Below are positions 5,536-5,639 of a stretch of DNA of 5,639 nucleotides, piece by piece. Position numbers and translations under genes: made by a program. The notes beneath the pieces were generated by a model. The model ran no database searches, had not been told where the DNA came from, and saw only the letters and a program-made list of their open reading frames with translations. The stretch comes from Candidatus Odyssella thessalonicensis (GTDB taxonomy: Bacteria; Pseudomonadota; Alphaproteobacteria; Bin65). The stretch covers positions 1-5,639 of the forward strand of contig SBBV01000578.1 in the NCBI GenBank assembly GCA_005240015.1. The letters are read 5' to 3'. Position 1 is the stretch's first letter; each line of letters starts with the position of its first letter.

Positions 5536-5639
5536 GTTGCCGCGTTCGGGGCGCTTCATCCACCGGCGTGCCCCTAACCAATTTCGCCCCTAGCGGCGGG
5601 ACCTTGATTTTGAATATGATTCGCCAAACTTACCGGGAC

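Noticed and set aside
5570..5593. Short direct repeat GCCCCTAA / GCCCCTAG
   Set aside because: Seven matching bases plus one mismatch is too short and too near the edge to interpret.
5616..5639. ATG opening a frame of eight codons (MIRQTYRD) to the right edge
   Set aside because: No Shine-Dalgarno sequence precedes it and too few codons are visible to recognise a gene; it may or may not be the next start.

Overview
The window is about two-thirds GC and reads as chromosomal DNA of an alphaproteobacterium. Three things suggest this: the protein style of the UDP-glucose dehydrogenase and the AlgC-type sugar phosphomutase, a D,D-carboxypeptidase carrying SPOR repeats with a C-x9-C pattern, and a phasin gene preceded by TGC/GCA dyads of the kind bound by PhaR. 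A Rhodospirillales- or Reyranella-like host is a guess from gene style. No mobile element, CRISPR array, tRNA or rRNA was seen.

Left part (1-2803, + strand): three tightly packed genes. The first reading frame is already open at the left edge and is a chimera. About its first 83 codons are an internal piece of GroEL; they join in frame to the C-terminal half of a UDP-glucose 6-dehydrogenase, including its catalytic Cys. Its TAA shares one base with the ATG of a complete phosphomannomutase/phosphoglucomutase. That gene overlaps by 17 bases a small gamma-glutamylcyclotransferase/AIG2-like gene. An intact ugd plus the phosphomutase would supply sugar 1-phosphates and UDP-glucuronate for surface polysaccharide. 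The role of the cyclotransferase-like protein is unknown.

Middle (2800-4425, - strand): a complete exported penicillin-binding D-alanyl-D-alanine carboxypeptidase (peptidase S11) with an acidic linker and two C-terminal SPOR-like repeats. Its stop codon overlaps the convergent stop of the cyclotransferase gene inside a cluster of nested palindromes that could act as a two-way terminator.

Right part (4426-5639): a roughly 480-base divergent intergenic region holds three consecutive perfect dyads, a perfect TTGACA -35 box and a further TGC/GCA site. It leads into a phasin gene with a strong ribosome binding site and a textbook intrinsic terminator. The last 104 bases hold no supportable gene.

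The most notable items are the groEL::ugd junction (possibly an assembly or recombination chimera at the edge of the sequence), the dyad array in front of the phasin gene, and the tandem-SPOR carboxypeptidase with a Tat-like signal peptide. No wholly new system is evident.
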